Source: Apoda limacodes
Taxonomy: Eukaryota > Arthropoda > Insecta > Lepidoptera > Limacodidae
Assembly (NCBI GenBank): GCA_946406115.1
Contig: OX291544.1
Location: forward strand, 32,133,521-32,197,520
Length of the DNA stretch: 64,000 nt
Direction of reading: 5' to 3'
Within the stretch, counting starts at the first letter, position 1, and the number at the start of each line of letters is the position of its first letter. The position numbers were made by a program, and so were the translations under genes. Shown here in pieces: positions 59,384 through 64,000 of the stretch. The notes below the pieces were generated by a model. The model made no database searches. It saw only the letters and a program-made list of their open reading frames with translations, and was not told the DNA's origin.

Positions 59384-60215
59384 TGTCACGTTGATATAGG
59401 GTGACATCTTAAATAATAAAAAAATGAGTTAAGAAAGAAATAATTATATTAATAAAGGTAAGTTGAGGTAAGTAATAATGACTATATCGAATTAGAAGGG
59501 TCGGGGTTCTTTACTCTGACTACCAATGGTCTTCGAATTGCATCGCGGATTGTCTACTTAAGTGTAGAATGATAGGCTTCCCTGCGGGTCGAATTTCACC
59601 AAGGCGGCGGCAGCAGGGTAAGATAGAAGTCGCCTGCCGGTAGACTGCAGGCGTCAAGAGGGAGTTCTAGTGGTTGTATTCACCGGCTTCGTTAGAAGAG
59701 TTAAAAAAAACCCTATAGTTTTGGGGTTTTTCACTAGTAAGTATTTAGAACTACTTTTAGAAGAAATTTAGTATAAGGTAGAAAATCTTATCTTTAATAC
59801 AAAATGTAAGTCGCATATCTTGCCGATAGCTGGTAAGGTGTAAGTGTGGTCGAGGAAGCTAGACCGAGCGGCGCGAGCACGAAACTCGCCAAACCGGTTC
59901 AGAGGTAGCCGGGCGATGACGATTAGGTGATTAGATATCTACCAATAGAATTTATTTATTTGTCCTTTATAAGTTTTGAAAGATTTATTCTATGTTTAAT
60001 GTGTATAATTTATTTGTTAGTGAGTATTATTAAATTTATTTTTGTATTTTAGCGTAATTTTATATTGTTTAGATATAAAAAATATAAACTAGATTTAAGT
60101 GTTAAGAACTAATTAGCTTAAGTTTTAATATTATTAAGGGTTTATAATTAAATTTATTAAGTTTTATTTTTATTAAATATTTTATTAACTCCGAAGTTTT
60201 AACGTGAGCGTTACA
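59384..60215 (+). mobile_element. solo LTR with 4-bp target duplication (copy B)
   Basis: Starts TGTCACG, ends CGTTACA, 832 bp, flanked by aagt on both sides (59,380-59,383 and 60,216-60,219). It is colinear with copy A at 12,511-13,280 (inverted). Shared segments include gtcggggttctttactctga (one or two differences), cgaattgcatcg and cgccaaaccggttcagaggt. No internal retroelement domain is present. It inserted just before a sequence with ccgggagagttgaac. Confidence 0.9.
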
Positions 60216-60400
60216 AAGTCCGGGAGAGTTGAACCGCTTTTTGTTTAAAGTATCGTATTTTCTCATTAATGAGGCTTAATCATTCAATTATAATAATAAA
60301 CAGTAGCTTATTTATTTAGGTTTACTCATGCATAATTACTTTTTGATATTATAGTACTGAAATATGTCATATATATTTGAATAAAAAATGGGATATGAGC

Positions 60401-60450
60401 CAACTCTCCCCACCCCTAAGGACACGTGAACCGGGGTCTGGGGAGAGTTG
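60401..60450. repeat. 12-bp hairpin
   Basis: caactctcccca (60,401-60,412) and tggggagagttg (60,439-60,450) are perfect reverse complements. A worn copy of the right half (cgggagagttgaaccgcttt) lies at 60,221-60,240, separated from it by about 200 bp. Confidence 0.75.
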
Positions 60451-60849
60451 AACACTGCTTTTTAAAGAGGGAAATAAAAACATTTTGAAACTTAAATCAC
60501 AGATATATTAAACAAAACATCACAAAATTAAATTAAATTATAAAAAAAAACACAGTAATTGCTCTTTTTATAAAGAAAAAATACAACTTCAACATATTCT
60601 TTAACATCCCACAATCAACATAATTATAAAACTTTTTGTTAACAAAATAAAATATTTACGTTTCTTTAATCAAACTTGTTGGTCTTTCTTAACCTTTTGT
60701 TTAAATTATATACATATTCTAGTCATTTGGTATCATCAATCAGCCTTAATAATGAATTTCAGTCAGCTGGTAACCTAAAAATCTAATTGTGGTCACATTT
60801 ATGCATGACAAATGAAATCATCAATATCGTGTGTAAGTCCTACACATAT

Positions 60850-60995
60850 CTTATGGATATATCTGCGGCATAAACGACAGAGACGCATGGTCTTAATGCA
60901 CTTCTATGGATTCCATACTTAATAGATGTTTTTCTTAAATATGCACCCTCCTTTACCTCATGTATTGCCTTATCTAATTCTGTGATGGTATGTTT
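60850..60995 (-). pseudogene. pogo/jerky-type helix-turn-helix remnant
   Basis: The minus strand reads KKHTITELDKAIHEVKEG, then AYLRKTSIKYGIHRSALR, the Pipsqueak-type helix-turn-helix found at the N-terminus of pogo/jerky-like transposases (AI..V..G..S.R.AA..YGIP..TL). No catalytic region follows; the sequence ahead of it is the inserted repeat at 61,004-61,427. Confidence 0.6.
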
Positions 60996-61003
60996 TTTAG
61001 GGA

Positions 61004-61427
61004 TCCGAACCTCAAAAGGAAAAACGGAACCCTTATAGGATTACTTTGTTGTCCGTCCGTCTGTCCGTCTGTCAAGACCCTTTCTCTCAGGAACGCGTGG
61101 AGGTATCAAGCTAAAATTTATATCAAATACTCAGGTCTACTGTCCCTTAAAAAATCAAACTTCTAAGCTAACGCAATTAAAAGATACAGCAGTTTATGCC
61201 GCAAATTTCCGCAAATTTTCGAAACTCGCAAGGGAATTAAAACCTACAGGTTGAAATTTAGTACGAAGCAATGTCTTATAGTAAGGATAAAGGAAAACTT
61301 GCAATAACCATAAATTTTTAGTTACATCATATAATAAAAATATTTTTAATAATATAAAATATCATATAATAAGTTTGCACGGAACCCTCGGTGCGCGAGC
61401 CAGACTCGCACTTGGCCGGTTTTTTTC
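61004..61427 (-). repeat. full-length dispersed lepidopteran repeat
   Basis: On the minus strand it starts accggccaagtgcgagtc, tcgcgcaccgagggttcc and ends gggttccgtttttccttttg followed by aggttcgg, the hairpin end shared with 657-805. I recognise this unit, about 425 bp long, as very common in lepidopteran introns. Non-autonomous; no coding capacity. Confidence 0.6.
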
Positions 61428-61429
61428 TT

Positions 61430-62989
61430 TTACGTGTTGTTTCAGAAGCCTTGTATCAAGAAGGCATTTTTCATGCAATTAACCTGTGAGAGAAAATAAT
61501 ATCAAACATTAAAAAAACAAAATAATTAGAAATAGGACTCGCGTATTAAGGTTTCCGAATTGTTTTTAAATTTAATGAAAAAGTTTTATATTTCTACATC
61601 TATAAAATAGAATTCCAAATATCCACATACAAACACTATACAGGGAGACATGAACCACTGAGCATATCTACCGCACCCGCCATGGTGCAAGCCTCCCGCA
61701 TATACTACTTCGACATTAAATTTTATCCACAGAAAAAACAATCTATCGTAGCGGAAAAACACTTAGCACACGTCAAACTACAATAATCAGTGAGTAGTAA
61801 TAACACACAATACATACCTCTATAAACACGGTCGCAATCTCAAAACTACATAAATTAATAAAATATACTCCGCCGTAACAAAAACTCTTTTCCGAACCTG
61901 AGAGCAAAACATACGGGCCATTGTAAAAAATGGCGGCTTGCTGGTTATTGGCTTTCCGCGCTCTACCAATGACTGTCTTGACGTTTCGTTAGCGCGAAAT
62001 TTACGTTGAGTTTTAAAAGGTGGTTCAACTTTCCCACCTGAGCAAGTCTCTCGGACTTCCCCTAAGGTTCGGGACGGAGGGAGGTGCACTGAATTGTTTT
62101 TAGCAGATTTGCGAGGTAATAACATTTTATCATAATAATGAATTTCCGCAAAGTAACGCCTAATTCTATCAATAGCTTATAGTTTCGTCATATATCATTT
62201 TTTAGGATTCCGTAGATATGTGGTAAAAACCGAACCTTTGTAGTTTCCTTTCATTTCTTTCTTAATATTCGTCTGCATGACTAATTTATGGTTTCGAAGA
62301 AAAATTAAAGACAGTTAAGTTTCTTTAATATTTAAGGATCATCTGAAAAATGGAATTTGTTTAATAGAAAATAAACTTTTTTTTAACCAAAACTTAAACC
62401 GACCACAAATCGATTGCTAAAAGTAAAGACAAGTAAAGATAGGTAAAAAGGTACTGTAGGCATCCGATATTAAGACAAAGAAACTGTAGATAAATGTCCT
62501 GTTTGTATGTCTGCTTTAGGGGCAGTGGCAATCGACTTCAAGGCGAAATAATAATAATTAAATAATATATCTCTTAAAATACAAATTGAGTTTTGCGACA
62601 ATTGTCAAAGTAACAAGGCTAGTGCTGGGACGATGTCGATAATCGATCATTAATACCGATTATTGTTACTATTATGACATCTCAAGGGTTTAATTCATAT
62701 AAGAACAGCCGATGGGTTAGAAACACTTAAACACAACGCGGCCACACGCGTCCCACCCAACGTTGATCAGCAAACTTCAGATCGGCAAGCGGCATGGGCA
62801 TGGTAGAACAATTTCGCAATATATTACTTATTAATTTGACTCTATTTGCACTAAGTTATTCTTCATGATGTATATATGTATATACATACATATAAAAAGT
62901 TAAAGTTTATGTGCTATAACGCCGTATATTGACGTTTTTTGGAAAAATTGATTAAAAAAAACTTTTTAATGAAAAAAAGATGTTCCAAG
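61430..62989. other. gene-poor stretch
   Basis: No supported gene. The minus-strand open frame 61,820-62,125 (101 codons, CSGGKVEPPFKTQRKF in the middle) is basic and matches nothing I know; it may belong to the pogo-like remnant on the same strand, but that is a guess. Confidence 0.4.
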
Positions 62990-63058
62990 TTGTTTTTATA
63001 CCACCAAGGTGGCAAACAAGCTTGCGATCTGTCTGATGTGAAGCGGTCACCGCAGCCT
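62990..63058 (-). repeat. 3' end fragment of the intact LINE's family
   Basis: ataccaccaaggtggcaaac followed by aagcttg and gaagcggtcaccgcag is the reverse complement of the LINE 3' UTR at 53,145-53,198. Confidence 0.75.
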
Positions 63059-63059
63059 T

Positions 63060-64000
63060 TGTAGACTTGCAATGTAAAGTACCTAAAAGCAGCCCACGGT
63101 ATTATCCCTGTTGGAGCTCTTAAAGGACTTAATGATAGCGCCCTGCGAAAGAATAATCACTGTGGGAACTCTAATTCGGAATTAAAAGTAACCTATATTC
63201 TTCTTAGTCTCCCCAGCAATCTCTATGATAAAAATAAGGTCAACCTATCGCTCTGTTGCAACGTGGAACAACAGCGCCACTTGATTTTCCTCGCATAAAA
63301 TTTTTTCCTTGGGTGCAAGCACGAGATAAAAAGTATCGTAAGTATATCTATCTATCTATATTTGTCCTTCTAACTATTTCTGCGCCAAAATTCTACTCCA
63401 GGGTGCTTCGATACCGATACGGCGTTCTTCTTAACAACCGCGTAATGTTAAGGACGACTGTTGGGGCAAAAGTGGGAAAATCGGTAAAAAACGTTCTTGT
63501 TAGAAATCTTGATCTTTAAAAAATTAGCCCTAGTCACTCTCCGGCCAATAGACTATATATGTGCAAAATATCACGTTGATCTGTTGCTCCGATGCTGAGT
63601 TGTAGCAGGACATACCAATAAACAAACTAATATGCTTTCGCATTAATAATATAAATCTTTAATCTTTGGTGATGAGGGTATGAAGATAGTCTTCTTAATA
63701 CATTGTTGGCTATTATTAAAAAAAAGACAAATGAAAACAAAGATTAAAATGACACCGAGCTTCCATCACGCACTCCTTATAGAGCGGCAACGCTCCAGTC
63801 TACCACTATCTTTATTCTTTGCTATAGGTATACAAGAGACCAACGGTGTCTTTGACAACGGTTCAGCTCTTTAGCTAGTTGTCACTTCATGCTATTCAGT
63901 AAAAGTATAAAGAAACTAGGAGGAGGAAAGAGACAAAAACACACAGTCATAGTCATATAACTAATTTATTATAAAAAAAAAAAAAAAACAATTAAGAACA
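63060..64000. other. gene-poor end of window
   Basis: Non-coding, with parts that look like a common lepidopteran repeat (ctatttctgcgccaaaattc near 63,376, and 63,540-63,640). A run of 17 A is at 63,973-63,989. The open frames at 63,256 and 63,680 have no domains. Confidence 0.5.

Noticed and set aside
61820..62125. A small basic protein gene (101 codons, minus)
   Set aside because: No recognisable domain, no supported start, and it lies in repeat-rich DNA. Left as undecided non-coding sequence.

Overview
This is nuclear DNA from an insect, most likely a moth or butterfly. It is AT-rich, has short exons split by long introns, and is packed with decayed insect retroelements. The 3' tails of its LINEs and several hairpin-bearing dispersed repeats are of kinds I know from lepidopteran introns. 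The species assignment is inference, since there was no database search.

The only host gene I can reconstruct is a divergent alpha-tubulin on the minus strand. Eight exons lie between 22,616 and 54,278 and join in frame, with matching intron phases, into a chain of the family's usual length (450 residues once the initiator Met is added). A ninth piece, an ATG directly followed by a consensus splice donor at 55,141-55,143, is the candidate start exon. The protein keeps the GTP-binding and catalytic-loop motifs but lacks both the K40 acetylation site and the C-terminal tyrosine. One intron uses a GC donor. The introns hold most of the mobile DNA of the window: a LINE with a complete 988-codon ORF, a decayed jockey-type LINE, a LINE interrupted by a Tc1/mariner copy, a palindromic MITE, a FLYWCH zinc-finger remnant and several fragments.

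Left part (1-13,280): two decayed BEL/Pao LTR retrotransposons (2.7-4.9 kb and 7.5-11.1 kb), a LINE remnant, a Helitron-like repeat and a solo LTR with a 4-bp target duplication. A second solo LTR of the same family lies at 59,384-60,215 in the opposite orientation, with its own 4-bp duplication.

Most unusual part (13,291-21,575): a giant palindrome. Two arms of about 3 kb, made of a 104-bp satellite in opposite orientations and organised in a 9-mer (about 936-bp) higher-order repeat, flank a core of about 0.9 kb. The core holds a broken Mutator-like (MULE) transposase gene. The inverted repeat continues from the satellite into the transposase gene, so the 3' end of the gene is present on both sides. 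Related, older palindromic satellite copies lie at 43.0-45.0 kb (inside a tubulin intron) and in part at 11.4 kb. I read this as a foldback-type MULE family that builds and spreads satellite DNA.

Right part (55-64 kb): upstream of the tubulin gene there are LINE fragments, a palindromic repeat, a Penelope-like tail motif, the second solo LTR, a pogo/jerky-type helix-turn-helix remnant and a full-length copy of a common lepidopteran dispersed repeat. I see no further host gene.
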